Part shown: positions 6,269-16,185 of the stretch, piece by piece
Layout of the letters: each line of letters starts with the position of its first letter
Numbering within the stretch: the first letter of the stretch is position 1
NCBI GenBank assembly: GCA_964408955.1
Contig: CAYPBK010000050.1
Coordinates: forward strand, 1-16,652
DNA: 16,652 nt
From: JAAYKT01 sp964408955
GTDB lineage: Bacteria > Bacillota > Clostridia > Lutisporales > Lutisporaceae
Reading direction: 5' to 3'
Made by a program: the position numbers and the translations under genes
The notes under the pieces: model-generated
Told to the model about the DNA's origin: nothing
What the model saw: the letters and a program-made list of their open reading frames with translations, nothing else
Databases searched by the model: none

Positions 6269-9058
6269 TTATTCTAAGTTTTTTAGCTTCTCAAGAATTT
6301 CTGATAATTCCTTTAGTTTATCACCATATAATGACCAATTCCCATCCTTTTGGGCTTCAACAGCTTCATCAAAGGTTATATTGGCAAGGTCAATAAGCTC
6401 CTTTGGGGTATTTGTTACTTCAGAGGGCTGAGTAGCTGTATCAGGTTTAGGCTTTATTTCCTCTTCCTCCTTTGGTAAAGGAAAAATCTTACCCAAAGCT
6501 ATTTCCAGGCTGTCCTCCATCAAAACTATATTTTTATAAAATACTATAATCTTTTTTAGCTCAGGCAAAGCACTGGCATTGCTGGCGCGAAGGTAAATAG
6601 GCTCTACATATAATATGGAGTCCTCTACGGGTATAATCAGCATATTCCCTCTTATAACCTGTGAGTTACCTCCGGATTGAAGAAGATTTATTGCGTTGCC
6701 GATGGTAACATCCTGGCTTATGATTCCTTCTATTTGCATGGGTCCCTCCACTATTTTACCGGAAGGGAAAGTATAAAGCTTAAGCTGTCCGTAGTTCTCA
6801 CCGTCATTTTTTACTGCAAACCAGGAAATCATGTTATTTTTCCTCTGAGGGGTATAGGGAACCATGAGTATGAATTCCTCCTTATCGGAGTCCGGAAGCT
6901 TCATGACTAAATAGGAGGATTCCACTAATTCACTTTCGCTGGCTGAGCCACTGGGTCCGTATATCTGTGTTGCTATATCCCATACATCACTTTTGTTGTA
7001 AAATTCTCTCGCACTTTTTATATGATATCTGCTATATATATCTGTTTGAATATCAAAAAGCATTTGCGGGTATCTTAGGTGGGCTTTTAAATCAGCAGGC
7101 ATTTCAGACAGCGGCTTAAACAAAGTCTTAAAAATTTTAGCATAGGTTTGTATCTGAGGGTCTTTGTCATCAGCTATATAAAAATCTGTAGTGCCGTTAT
7201 AGGCATCTATTATAATCTTTACGGAATTTCTTATATAATTTATATCCGAATTCTCTTCAATAGAAGCCGAATAGGGGTATCTGCTGCTTACGGTATACGC
7301 ATCAACAATCCAATATAAATTCCCTTCGCTTATTACAATATAAGGGTCTTCGTCATAAGCTAGAAAAGGAGTAATTTTTCTGACTCTATCAATAATATCC
7401 CTATTTAAAAGAATTTTGCTGCCGGAGTTGATATCCTGAGATAAAAGAAAGTTCATTTTGCCTTGAGTAAAGGCAAGCATGATACGATTGGCAAAGGTTA
7501 AAGGTATCCCTCCCGTACCTTCATATTCCGTCTCTACATTACCGTTGCTTGACGGGTAGTCAAATTCTTTTTCCCGGGTATTGACTATGGCAAAATCCTT
7601 AGTTAATTCGCCAAAATATAATTGGGGTCTCCCAACAGTAATATCTATATCGGATATTACAGGTAGATCCTTGATAAAAAGCCTGGGCTGACCTGATGAG
7701 GTTACCTCATTCACGGGAGACATGGTAACTCCGTAACCATGAGTATATTTAAGATATCTATTTATCCAGGATGTACCTCTTTCACCTTCTTGCCTTGGAA
7801 TGTTTGCGCTTTGCAATTCTCTTGCGGATATGAATACCTGCCTGTATTCACCGTTTATCATATATCTATCTATATCCATATCATAAAAAAAGTAATAATT
7901 CTTAAGACCCTGTATCTGATTATAAATGTCCTTAGCAGGTTTATAATCATTTACAGGTATATTATTTATAGTTATTCTGTTTTCTTCGATATCTTTTCTT
8001 TCTAAGTTTTGTGCGACACTAAACTGTTTAACTTCAACATCATGTAAATTATATGCATAATTCGTGTAGTCAATATTGTATTGTAAGTATTTTTCCTCTT
8101 TAGCCAGCTCATTAGGCGTCACAATAAGGTTTTGTACCGCAGTTGCTATTACGCCGGAAACCAAAACAGAAAGGATCAAAGCCAAGGGTCCAAATACCAG
8201 AACCTTAAAGTTAAGAGTCTTTCGGGGAATCATAAAGGCTATAGCAATGATCACACTAAGCCCTATATATAAATAGTAGAAGGGTAAGCTTATGTTGATA
8301 TCCGTATAGGTTGCCCCAAAGGCTATGCCTTTAGATGAATAAAGCAAATCAAACATTTTCAAATAGAAACCAGCCCCTAAAACTAAAAAGAAAACCCCAA
8401 CTAAAAAGGAGAGCTGCTTTCCCCCGGACTGTAAAATATCCTTGTATGTGTTTCTGTCTATACTTCTTATATTAATTCCGTCATCAAAGCTTTCCTTTGA
8501 TTTTTTAGGTGTAATAATTATTATAGCATTAAAAACAACAGTCATTATTGTAAACATTACAACTATCCCCAGAACAAAGCTATACAGTTTTTTTAGAAAG
8601 GGCAGTGTGAAAACAAAAAAGCTTATATCGTATCCAAATATAGGGTCAGCCATATTAAAGGAGGTTTTATTCATAAAAATTAAAAATTCATACCACACTT
8701 CCGATACAAAGGCGGTTGAAAACACTACAGACAAAAACCCTGAGATGGCGATGAATATTTTCAATGTCTTTTTATTTTCATTCTTAGAAGAGATAATCCC
8801 TCTTTGCCTCATTGAATATGAGTTAATGGATTTCATATAGATAAAAAATATTGAAAATATTATAAGAAGTGTAGGCAGAAAAAATTTAATCTGAGTAAAA
8901 ACTTTTTTGAAAAACACTTCACTGTAGCCTAACTCATTAAACCATTGTAAATCTATAATATAACCGGATAAGGTTATAAACAATAATACTGCAATAACAA
9001 TAAAAGCCAGGATAAAAAGTAAGCCTTTGCTTTTAAATGATGGTATTTTAAGCTTCAT
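6269..9058 (-). CDS. UPF0182 family large membrane protein
   Basis: The 929-residue product matches the UPF0182/COG1615 family in length and layout. The ATG at 9058 has AAGGAGG seven bases upstream. About seven hydrophobic segments lie in the first 310 residues (roughly 13-35, 58-76, 98-117, 150-178, 213-232, 257-275 and 285-307). A family-typical stretch, NELAKEEKYLQYNIDYT, follows, then a large soluble domain of about 530 residues, probably outside the membrane. The last 66 residues start with a Glu/Pro/Lys-rich linker and end in a helical, charged tail (NWSLYGDKLKELSEILEKL). The function of the family is not established and no catalytic motif is visible. It lies 157 bases after the EIIC permease gene. 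I see no clear promoter of its own and no terminator before the serine promoter. Confidence 0.92.
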   Translation of the reverse strand: MKLKIPSFKSKGLLFILAFIVIAVLLFITLSGYIIDLQWFNELGYSEVFFKKVFTQIKFFLPTLLIIFSIFFIYMKSINSYSMRQRGIISSKNENKKTLKIFIAISGFLSVVFSTAFVSEVWYEFLIFMNKTSFNMADPIFGYDISFFVFTLPFLKKLYSFVLGIVVMFTIMTVVFNAIIIITPKKSKESFDDGINIRSIDRNTYKDILQSGGKQLSFLVGVFFLVLGAGFYLKMFDLLYSSKGIAFGATYTDINISLPFYYLYIGLSVIIAIAFMIPRKTLNFKVLVFGPLALILSVLVSGVIATAVQNLIVTPNELAKEEKYLQYNIDYTNYAYNLHDVEVKQFSVAQNLERKDIEENRITINNIPVNDYKPAKDIYNQIQGLKNYYFFYDMDIDRYMINGEYRQVFISARELQSANIPRQEGERGTSWINRYLKYTHGYGVTMSPVNEVTSSGQPRLFIKDLPVISDIDITVGRPQLYFGELTKDFAIVNTREKEFDYPSSNGNVETEYEGTGGIPLTFANRIMLAFTQGKMNFLLSQDINSGSKILLNRDIIDRVRKITPFLAYDEDPYIVISEGNLYWIVDAYTVSSRYPYSASIEENSDINYIRNSVKIIIDAYNGTTDFYIADDKDPQIQTYAKIFKTLFKPLSEMPADLKAHLRYPQMLFDIQTDIYSRYHIKSAREFYNKSDVWDIATQIYGPSGSASESELVESSYLVMKLPDSDKEEFILMVPYTPQRKNNMISWFAVKNDGENYGQLKLYTFPSGKIVEGPMQIEGIISQDVTIGNAINLLQSGGNSQVIRGNMLIIPVEDSILYVEPIYLRASNASALPELKKIIVFYKNIVLMEDSLEIALGKIFPLPKEEEEIKPKPDTATQPSEVTNTPKELIDLANITFDEAVEAQKDGNWSLYGDKLKELSEILEKLKNLE

Positions 9059-9215
9059 TTTGCAACCTCCTTATGAAAAAAATTCAACTTCCCTTCCTCC
9101 CTAACTATTCTATAAACATTTATAATAAATATGTGAGTAATAACATTTTTCTCTTAGTAATATAAGTTTACCCATTTCAACAATTTCCCATAATAACTAA
9201 ATTAAAAATATAAAA

Positions 9216-10253
9216 TTATAAATCAAGCTTCATATCACCGGGCTTTATATATGATTTTTTCCTCATGTATTCGGAAATAACCAATGTTACTAAAGCAGGC
9301 AACAGTATATGAAGTATTAAAATCTTTATTATAATAACTCCCCCGCTATCAATACCTGTCATAGCCGCAAAGGTTCCAAATTGCCCTACTAGACCTGCAG
9401 TACCCATCCCAGAACCTTCGGGCACATTTTCCATTTTAAAAATTGTAGTAGAAAGAGGGCCTAAAATAGCGCTGGCTAAAGTTGGTGGTATCCAAATCAA
9501 CGGATTTCTTATTATGTTAGGCATCTGCAGCATGGATGTTCCCAGGCCTTGGGCGACAAGACCTCCTGTTTTATTCTCTCTGTAGCTTGCTACGGCAAAG
9601 CCAACCATCTGTGTGCAGCAGCCTACTGTAGCCGCTCCCCCGGCCAAGCCTTTTAAACCCAAAGCTATAGCGACAGCCGCACTGCTTATAGGCAATGTAA
9701 GAATAATCCCCATTATTGTGGAAACAAGAATCCCCATTGGTATAGGTCTTAAAACTGTCGCCGTATTTATCAAAGCCCCTAAAGCAGACATTATTGCAGA
9801 TACGACAGGTGATATGTATTTGCCTGCAATTCCTCCGGCTATTATCACAGCGGAAGGAACCAGCACTATATCCACTTTTGTCCTGCCGGCAATAAGCCTT
9901 CCAATCTCTATTCCCACAACGGCAGCAACAAAAGCGCCCATAGGCTCACCTGTTTTAATTCCGAATTGTGCAGCCTCACCCATTATGATGGTTCCCGCGC
10001 CAACAGCTCCCGTAACGGCGGAGGAAAAAATAACTAAAGCAGGAGCTTTCCTGCCATAAGCAACAGCTATACCTATTCCCGGACCCATGAGCAGCTTTGC
10101 AACCTTTCCTAATTCTACAAGTATGCTTATTCCTGCTTTTAAACCAATTTGCTCTAATATTAGACCTACTATTAAAGATGAAAATAGTCCTAGAGCCATA
10201 GACCCCAAGGTATCAATAAAATAATTCTTTAATCCAACCTTTTCCTTTTTCAG
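9216..10253 (-). CDS. PTS-type EIIC permease (PTS_EIIC_2 family), probable CTG start
   Basis: This is a very hydrophobic integral membrane protein of about 345 residues, rich in Gly, Ala and Ile, with 8-10 probable membrane segments. It resembles the PTS_EIIC_2 group (Pfam PF13303), judged from segments such as GPGIGIAVAYG, GEPMGAFVAAVVGIEIG and TQMVGFAVAS. No EIIA, EIIB or metabolic partner is in the window, so the substrate is unknown. The start needs care. Family-like sequence (KVGLKNYFIDTLGSMALG) extends upstream of the first ATG (10199) and the TTG at 10208, neither of which has a ribosome binding site. In that frame, CTG at 10253 lies eight bases after GGAGG, and a TGA precedes it. A GTG between them is in another frame and only one base from GGAGG. 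If CTG is not used, the shorter form from 10208 would be the product. Confidence 0.82.
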   Translation of the reverse strand: MKKEKVGLKNYFIDTLGSMALGLFSSLIVGLILEQIGLKAGISILVELGKVAKLLMGPGIGIAVAYGRKAPALVIFSSAVTGAVGAGTIIMGEAAQFGIKTGEPMGAFVAAVVGIEIGRLIAGRTKVDIVLVPSAVIIAGGIAGKYISPVVSAIMSALGALINTATVLRPIPMGILVSTIMGIILTLPISSAAVAIALGLKGLAGGAATVGCCTQMVGFAVASYRENKTGGLVAQGLGTSMLQMPNIIRNPLIWIPPTLASAILGPLSTTIFKMENVPEGSGMGTAGLVGQFGTFAAMTGIDSGGVIIIKILILHILLPALVTLVISEYMRKKSYIKPGDMKLDL

Positions 10254-10365
10254 TTTTCACGCCTCCATTACTTCAAGTAAGCCTCCAGCATCCTTACATG
10301 TAGATTTCCTATGCTTCTTTAGCTTATGAAATCCTGTATTTCCATTGGAAGCCTATGTCATTTAT

Positions 10366-13300
10366 TTATATTGTAAACACCGGTGCAATTATATTGCACA
10401 AAGTGCTGATATAATTAAAAGCGTTAGCATCAAATTCCTTATCCTTTAAGGATGCCGTTAAATAAATAACTGCATTTACTTTATCATGATTAATGATGGG
10501 GGCAACCATTATTGACTGCCAATCTGGCATTCCCGTAACTGTATCGATAGATACCTTGCTTGACCAATCTATCAGATATTCACCGCTTTTATCTTTTATA
10601 CAATTTTCCAGTAAATCACTGTTATAGCTTTTATCCTTTAATACGTCAGAGGACGATAGATTCCTTGCTATTTGCTTTGAAAGTTGGTTATTATCATCTA
10701 CAAAGAAGAATAAGCCTCTTTGTGCATCGAATACTTCAATCATCCTGCCAAGAAATCTATAAGCTTTATCCTCCGGCAATATGGTACTATCTCTTTGAAG
10801 TTCTAAGACTTCAATGAGGTTTTCTACATTATTTATATCCTCCGACATATTGCCTGAAATTATGCCGGCAAGCTTATCCGCCCGTCTGGCTACCCTTATT
10901 AGGTTCGCATCATATATCGTCGTTTGATTTCTACCGTTTTCCTTTGAATAATACAGTGCTTGATCTGCTTTGTCAATCAAATCCTTCATCCATGTGCTAT
11001 GCACAGGGTAAGTTGACACGCCCATGCTAATAGTTATTGAAGGGCAGTGAGTATATAAATTTGTGGATTCTATTTTCTTTCTGATCTTTTCCGCCAGATT
11101 GTATGCTCCCTCAGTATCCGTGTGAGGTAACAGCATTATGAATTCCTCTCCGCCATATCTTGCACATATATCCGTTTTTCTGGCGTTACTCATTAGAAGC
11201 TCAGCAATTTTCGCCAGTATTTCATCTCCAACCTGATGCCCATATCTATCGTTAACTGTTTTGAATCTATCAATATCAGCCATAATAAGGGAGAACTCGC
11301 CTCCTTTTACTACAGCATTGGCCAACTCGTTTAATAGTGAATTTTCAAAATACTTTCTCGTATAAAGCTTTGTAAGCTTATCAATTGCATTGACCATTTT
11401 TAAATTATAATTATCTATGAGAATATAAGCCAGCTTTGATAAAGATACGAAAAGGTCACCGGTCTCCTCTGAAAAATTGTTAATGATAGAATCCGTATCA
11501 AAATATAAATAGCCTTTTATGTTGCTTACATCTCCAACCTTTCTTCTGTTTATCCCAACATCATCAATAGCCTCAGTCGGCATAACGGGAATACAAAAGA
11601 GCGATGAAATATATTTAGGTATTAAGGTTTCATCTGCCTTCTTTTTATATTCAAAGGCATCAGGGATTATTATGCTTTCACCTGTCTGCCTTACTTTTTC
11701 GATTATATATTTATAAAAATCCCCATTTTCGGATTTTGCATTAGAATAAAGCATTCTCATATAATCGTCTTCGTCCATTACTGCTAAAAAGGAGTTCTTC
11801 GATTGAGCAAATATTGCCATTAAATCAACGAGCCCTTTTATATTATCCTCCGTATTGCTGCCAAATCTGCTAATTCTACCGAGGAAATCCTGAACATCCT
11901 TTTCCTTGATAGTTTTACTGATTTCATAATTGGAAAGCCCATATTCATCCACTGTCAGCAGGTTTTTAAAGACTCTATAATCAAAATATTCATCTATGGC
12001 TACATCAATATCTTTTATTTCATCCTGTGAGGATAAAGGGTTTTTAATGCAGATCGACTTGCCTGTTAATTTTTCTGCCAAGGATAACAGTTCATCCTTT
12101 ATGGTATCCCTACTATGGTTTTGTAGAAACCGTATTTTGTACTCTGTGGATACGCCATCCGTTAAAATTCTTAAGTAATTAAAGGAGGAAAGGAAGTTCT
12201 TTAAAGCCCCATGGAAATCTGAGGAATTTAGTTGCTCCATCCCTATAGCTTTGTAAATCTTCCATCTAAGCTCATTAATGTAGAGCTTGTCACCTTCTTT
12301 GATTAAATCCGTTAACAGATTAACTTTTTTATCGCCTTTAGTAATCATCGCAGTCAAAAATTTATGGGTCAACTCTAAATAAGGAGAATTTTTAAATTCC
12401 TTGAACTTTGAGGACATCTCTAAAAAAGTTTTTGCTTCATTATATTTCTTTTGTTCTATAAATAGCTCAGCAATTTTATGACATGCAATTCTACTGACTT
12501 TATAATCTCTTTTACTATATAGCAAAAGGCAAAAATTTCTTAACTCCTTAAAATCCAAATTGCCATATAGCTTTGCTTTACATAATGCATCTACTAACGC
12601 TGCATTACCATCGAAACTACCGCCCCAAGACTCCACAGTTTTTTTTGATTTTTGAGTATATTCCATTGCTTTCTCGTACTCGCCCACAATATAATAATAA
12701 ACTGACTGTATGTTGTAATAATAGTCTATAGCTTTTCCTGAATTTTTATTTTCAAAGATAAGAAGCTCGCCTTTTGCAATATATTTTTTATACTTCTTAT
12801 AGTCCTCCGTTTCTAAGCTTATCATCGCACAATTTAAATATAAAATTGCCTGAGTATAAACATCAGGATAATATTCGGCCAAATCTAATGCTTTATTAAA
12901 ATAAACTAAGCTTTCGCTAATAGAATCCTCTTCTCTGTACATATCTGCTATATTATTAAGACTCCGTAATATATGGGGAATATTGTTAATCCTTTGACTG
13001 ATGGATAAAGTTCTTTCAAAATATTCCTTTGCTTTTACCGTGTCAAACATATACTCTATGTAAACTACACCTAAAGAGTTTATTGAAGATAGCAGCCATT
13101 CGCTTTCTTCTAATTCTTCTAATACTTGGATGCTCTTGTTTAAAGCCTTTATTGCTTCTTTATATTTAAATTTATTACGAAGTGCTTTGCCGTATACGGA
13201 CAAAAACACCCCATAATAATACTTATCCTTCTCTTCATCTAATCCATCTAATATCTTCTCTATAATCCTGACAAGATACCCGGCTTTCCTTCTATAGATA

Positions 13301-15765
13301 ATTAAATCGCTTAAAGCCAGTACCAACTCCAGTCTGCCTTTTTCGTAATTAATCGCCTTTATTTCCGTCTTAGCTAAGCTTGAATATTCCAGACATCTTT
13401 TTATATTACTTAGCTTATAGTTTACATAAATCATTTTAATATAAATATCCACGAGCATAGAGCTGTCTTTTTGAATCAGTAAACTATTTTTAGCTATCTC
13501 GTAGTATTTTAATGCTTTATGTAGCTTCCCTATTTTATAATATAAATCCCCCAGTTCTGTACTTATCTCCGTCTTTTTAGGACATATCTTTTCCTCGTGA
13601 TATAGTAAATAGCCTTGCTTTAAGAACTGAATCCCCTGGTTAAACAAATTCTTCTTTGTCATGTCTTTTGCAGATTTTATCAGGTAGTCAGCTGCTTCAT
13701 CGATCCTTCCGCTTTTCGACATTTGATAAATAAGTTCATCTTTATTCTCTCTTTTTTCTAATTCAAACTTTTCTTCTAAAATCTTTGAGGCTTTATCGTG
13801 ATAACTATAAACTGTATCTTCAGGAATCCCATCATACACCCATTTTTTTAAGCCTATGGATATAAAGTCATAGGTTATACCCCAATCATCCATTCTCCTT
13901 GATAGAATGTTCAAACCAACAAGGTTTTCTAAGATATAAGAAAGCTCATTTAAACCAATTCCACTCATATCGACGAGTATGTCACCGGACATAGCAGTGT
14001 TAAAAACAGATATAATCTCCAATATCTTCTTATCATTGTCCTCTAGCTTATTAACTCTGTTTCTGGCAATGTCATCAATATCTACAGAAAGCTTAATCTT
14101 TGAAAAATCAGCTTTATTTAAAACCCATTTACCGCTATCGTCAACATAAATATGTTTATCTTGAAAAAATGCATAGGTTGCTTCATATACCAAGGACGGA
14201 TTCCCTTCAGTTTCTTTAAAAACGCTGGTGGCAAAATCGATAGGAGCTGTATCCATTCCCAGCATTATTCTTATTGCTTCCGCTGTTTCATATATATTAA
14301 AGCCTGTAAGCTTTATTATATCTATATCCGAGCTATCCAACTGTGATTTAAATCGTCCAATGATTTCTTCCTCGGAAATTTCCTCATTAAAAGAGAATAC
14401 AAAGGACAGCTTGCCTTTATCCATACTTTTAAATATGTAATTTATAATTCTTTTTGATTCCTCATCTATATAGTCATAGTTCTTTAATATAATAACAAAA
14501 GGCCACTTTAAAGAAGTTTCAAGTATGAAATTACCTAGCCTATATGCTACCTTATAAGACTCATCTGCTTCTTCTCTTGCCATAGGAGTGGCAATTTTTT
14601 TTGCTTCAGCCAACTCTGGTATGAAACTGCTTAGCTGATCAATGTATTTGTTTACAATATCCTTATCAGCATATTTGATGATATCTTTAATGATTTCCTT
14701 TATTCCAAAATAAGGCTCCTGGGATTCCTTGCTCAAGGAAATGAATGTATTGTATTCACCTTCCAAAGTGAGTCTTGTGATTAATGTATTTATCATTACA
14801 CCTTTCCCAATTCCCGAATCTCCAATAATAACTGAAAGCTTTTTAAGCTTGTCTCCATAAAAATAATCATTTACGTTTTTAATCAATCTTTTTATAAAAC
14901 TTTCCCTGGCAACAAGCTTAGTGGAAAAATGGGGCAGTGTTTCGATATATTTTTTATCGATTATATTATAGGATTTATTAAACGCATTATTCAAATCCTC
15001 CGCAATTTCTTCGACAGAAGCATATCTCATAGAGCTGTCAGAAGCAATGCATTTTTCAATTATGGGTGAAATACGACTGGCTTCAGGACTTAGAATCATA
15101 TTTAAGCCATTTGACCTGAAACCGGATTTACCGATTTCCTCGCCGGTAAAAATATGATATAGAATTATTCCAATCAAATAAATGTCAGATTCTTTATCAT
15201 ATTGACCAAACCTAACAGATTCAGGGGCTTTGAAATAAGAATTGTCTTTGTTTATTACTATGGCGCTGTCAGAATAAATAGCATAAGGAAATGCAGTGAT
15301 TTTGATCTGCTGTTTATCACCTTTTTTAATAACAAATATATCATTCTCATCAATACTGCATAGTACATAGCCTCTTAAATGTAAATACTTTATAGCGGCT
15401 AATACTTGTACGCTTAAATCTAAGAGCTCCTCTATACTTTTCCCTCTAACGTAGTGAAATAAATCCTCACCCTCAATGCTTTCGTAGGTATAATAAAACT
15501 TATTCAGCAACACTGGTTTCGTATCTACAATTCTGACTCTATTAAAATAATAAAATTTAGCCAGATTAGGGTGTGCCAAATTAACATAGTCATAGAAGTT
15601 TACTTTCATATATTCTATAAAAGCATCTGTTTCTGGATTTTTCTCTATTAAATTAAGGGTCTTAAGAAGAACATCCTTATGTATATCTTCAACCAGATAT
15701 TTAGTATAATATTTGTCTTCTTTTATGAGGTCTATTATTCTATATTGACTGTTTATCAGTTGCAT
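10366..15765 (-). CDS. Giant sensor: pseudokinase - STAND NTPase - TPR - GAF - GGDEF (diguanylate cyclase) - GAF
   Basis: The protein has 1,799 residues; its ATG has GGAGG seven bases upstream. Residues 1-265 are protein-kinase-like with K35 (VLLK) and APE (180-182), but the catalytic HRD is LCS (135-137) and DFG is AFP (158-160), so it is probably a pseudokinase. An NTPase domain follows with Walker A GDSGIGKG (315-322) and an altered Walker B region (VIILKNYDYIDEE, 424-435+). Residues of about 690-1170 form helical TPR-like repeats. A GAF-like domain (about 1290-1450) leads to GGDEF (about 1460-1620), with metal ligands in MADID (D1497), GGEEF at 1538-1542 and I-site RKTD at 1529-1532. A second GAF fills 1650-1799. 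The C-terminal half should make cyclic di-GMP under product inhibition; the front half probably senses and gates it. No membrane segment is seen. Confidence 0.9.
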   Translation of the reverse strand: MQLINSQYRIIDLIKEDKYYTKYLVEDIHKDVLLKTLNLIEKNPETDAFIEYMKVNFYDYVNLAHPNLAKFYYFNRVRIVDTKPVLLNKFYYTYESIEGEDLFHYVRGKSIEELLDLSVQVLAAIKYLHLRGYVLCSIDENDIFVIKKGDKQQIKITAFPYAIYSDSAIVINKDNSYFKAPESVRFGQYDKESDIYLIGIILYHIFTGEEIGKSGFRSNGLNMILSPEASRISPIIEKCIASDSSMRYASVEEIAEDLNNAFNKSYNIIDKKYIETLPHFSTKLVARESFIKRLIKNVNDYFYGDKLKKLSVIIGDSGIGKGVMINTLITRLTLEGEYNTFISLSKESQEPYFGIKEIIKDIIKYADKDIVNKYIDQLSSFIPELAEAKKIATPMAREEADESYKVAYRLGNFILETSLKWPFVIILKNYDYIDEESKRIINYIFKSMDKGKLSFVFSFNEEISEEEIIGRFKSQLDSSDIDIIKLTGFNIYETAEAIRIMLGMDTAPIDFATSVFKETEGNPSLVYEATYAFFQDKHIYVDDSGKWVLNKADFSKIKLSVDIDDIARNRVNKLEDNDKKILEIISVFNTAMSGDILVDMSGIGLNELSYILENLVGLNILSRRMDDWGITYDFISIGLKKWVYDGIPEDTVYSYHDKASKILEEKFELEKRENKDELIYQMSKSGRIDEAADYLIKSAKDMTKKNLFNQGIQFLKQGYLLYHEEKICPKKTEISTELGDLYYKIGKLHKALKYYEIAKNSLLIQKDSSMLVDIYIKMIYVNYKLSNIKRCLEYSSLAKTEIKAINYEKGRLELVLALSDLIIYRRKAGYLVRIIEKILDGLDEEKDKYYYGVFLSVYGKALRNKFKYKEAIKALNKSIQVLEELEESEWLLSSINSLGVVYIEYMFDTVKAKEYFERTLSISQRINNIPHILRSLNNIADMYREEDSISESLVYFNKALDLAEYYPDVYTQAILYLNCAMISLETEDYKKYKKYIAKGELLIFENKNSGKAIDYYYNIQSVYYYIVGEYEKAMEYTQKSKKTVESWGGSFDGNAALVDALCKAKLYGNLDFKELRNFCLLLYSKRDYKVSRIACHKIAELFIEQKKYNEAKTFLEMSSKFKEFKNSPYLELTHKFLTAMITKGDKKVNLLTDLIKEGDKLYINELRWKIYKAIGMEQLNSSDFHGALKNFLSSFNYLRILTDGVSTEYKIRFLQNHSRDTIKDELLSLAEKLTGKSICIKNPLSSQDEIKDIDVAIDEYFDYRVFKNLLTVDEYGLSNYEISKTIKEKDVQDFLGRISRFGSNTEDNIKGLVDLMAIFAQSKNSFLAVMDEDDYMRMLYSNAKSENGDFYKYIIEKVRQTGESIIIPDAFEYKKKADETLIPKYISSLFCIPVMPTEAIDDVGINRRKVGDVSNIKGYLYFDTDSIINNFSEETGDLFVSLSKLAYILIDNYNLKMVNAIDKLTKLYTRKYFENSLLNELANAVVKGGEFSLIMADIDRFKTVNDRYGHQVGDEILAKIAELLMSNARKTDICARYGGEEFIMLLPHTDTEGAYNLAEKIRKKIESTNLYTHCPSITISMGVSTYPVHSTWMKDLIDKADQALYYSKENGRNQTTIYDANLIRVARRADKLAGIISGNMSEDINNVENLIEVLELQRDSTILPEDKAYRFLGRMIEVFDAQRGLFFFVDDNNQLSKQIARNLSSSDVLKDKSYNSDLLENCIKDKSGEYLIDWSSKVSIDTVTGMPDWQSIMVAPIINHDKVNAVIYLTASLKDKEFDANAFNYISTLCNIIAPVFTI

Positions 15766-16010
15766 ATAGATTCCTCCAAATGTTTATTAAGCCCATTGTA
15801 ACTATTTGTTAAGTAGGTAATATATCATAATCAGCAGAAATGACCCCGTTATATAAGTTACAGGAACACAATCAGCTAATAAGGTTATCTCTATTTTAAC
15901 ATGTATTTGTATTTTATACCACATTTATTAATAAAAAAATAGTATGTGGGTCCTATACTTGCATAGGACTTTTGTACTACTTTTACTGTTTCTGTTATTT
16001 TAACTACTGC
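15766..16010 (-). other. Upstream region of the giant sensor gene, with one hairpin
   Basis: No gene is seen. A perfect 7-bp stem, GTCCTAT/ATAGGAC with a 6-base loop, lies at 15950-15969. A looser CCACAT/ATGTGG pair brackets a T-rich stretch just after it on the minus strand. A TG-T-TAAAAT extended -10-like string occurs about 130 bases before the ATG but has no good -35. The hairpin lacks a directly attached U tract, so I do not call it a terminator. Confidence 0.35.
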
Positions 16011-16029
16011 TCAACTGCCCACTATCGAC

Positions 16030-16051
16030 GGATGACTAAAGGTCACCCCTA
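16030..16051 (-). repeat. GTAGGGG hairpin element, copy 3
   Basis: The minus strand reads GTAG, then GGGTGAC, loop CTTTA, then GTCATCC: seven pairs including one G-T. The loop differs from copies 1 and 2, but the GTAGGGG lead, the stem length and the preceding word array are shared. Confidence 0.6.
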
Positions 16052-16070
16052 CCACCAATATCCTATCCAG

Positions 16071-16133
16071 CCTCTAGCTTCTTGCCTCTAGCTTCTTGCC
16101 TCTAGCTTCTTGCCTCTAGCCTCTTGCCTCTTG
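16071..16133. repeat. 14-bp tandem repeat
   Basis: Four consecutive 14-base units (plus strand CCTCTAGCTTCTTG, the fourth with one change) run from 16071 to 16126, followed by a partial unit. There is no coding sense and no spacer structure of the CRISPR type. Confidence 0.9.
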
Positions 16134-16153
16134 CATTTTTGGTATTCCTCTGG

Positions 16154-16174
16154 TCTCCGTTCTCCGTTCTCTGT
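16154..16174. repeat. 7-bp tandem repeat
   Basis: Three units of TCTCCGT (the last is TCTCTGT) lie between the 14-bp and 8-bp arrays. They are part of the same low-complexity cluster. Confidence 0.8.
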
Positions 16175-16185
16175 TCCCCATCCCC

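Noticed and set aside
9613..10059. A 148-codon plus-strand frame opposite the EIIC gene
   Set aside because: It is a mirror of the strongly biased Gly/Ala/Ile codons of the permease; the antisense product has no family features.
15950..15969. Terminator between the rRNA operon and the giant sensor gene
   Set aside because: The 7-bp hairpin has no U tract attached on the minus strand. The T6-A-T6 tract right after 5S is the better candidate.
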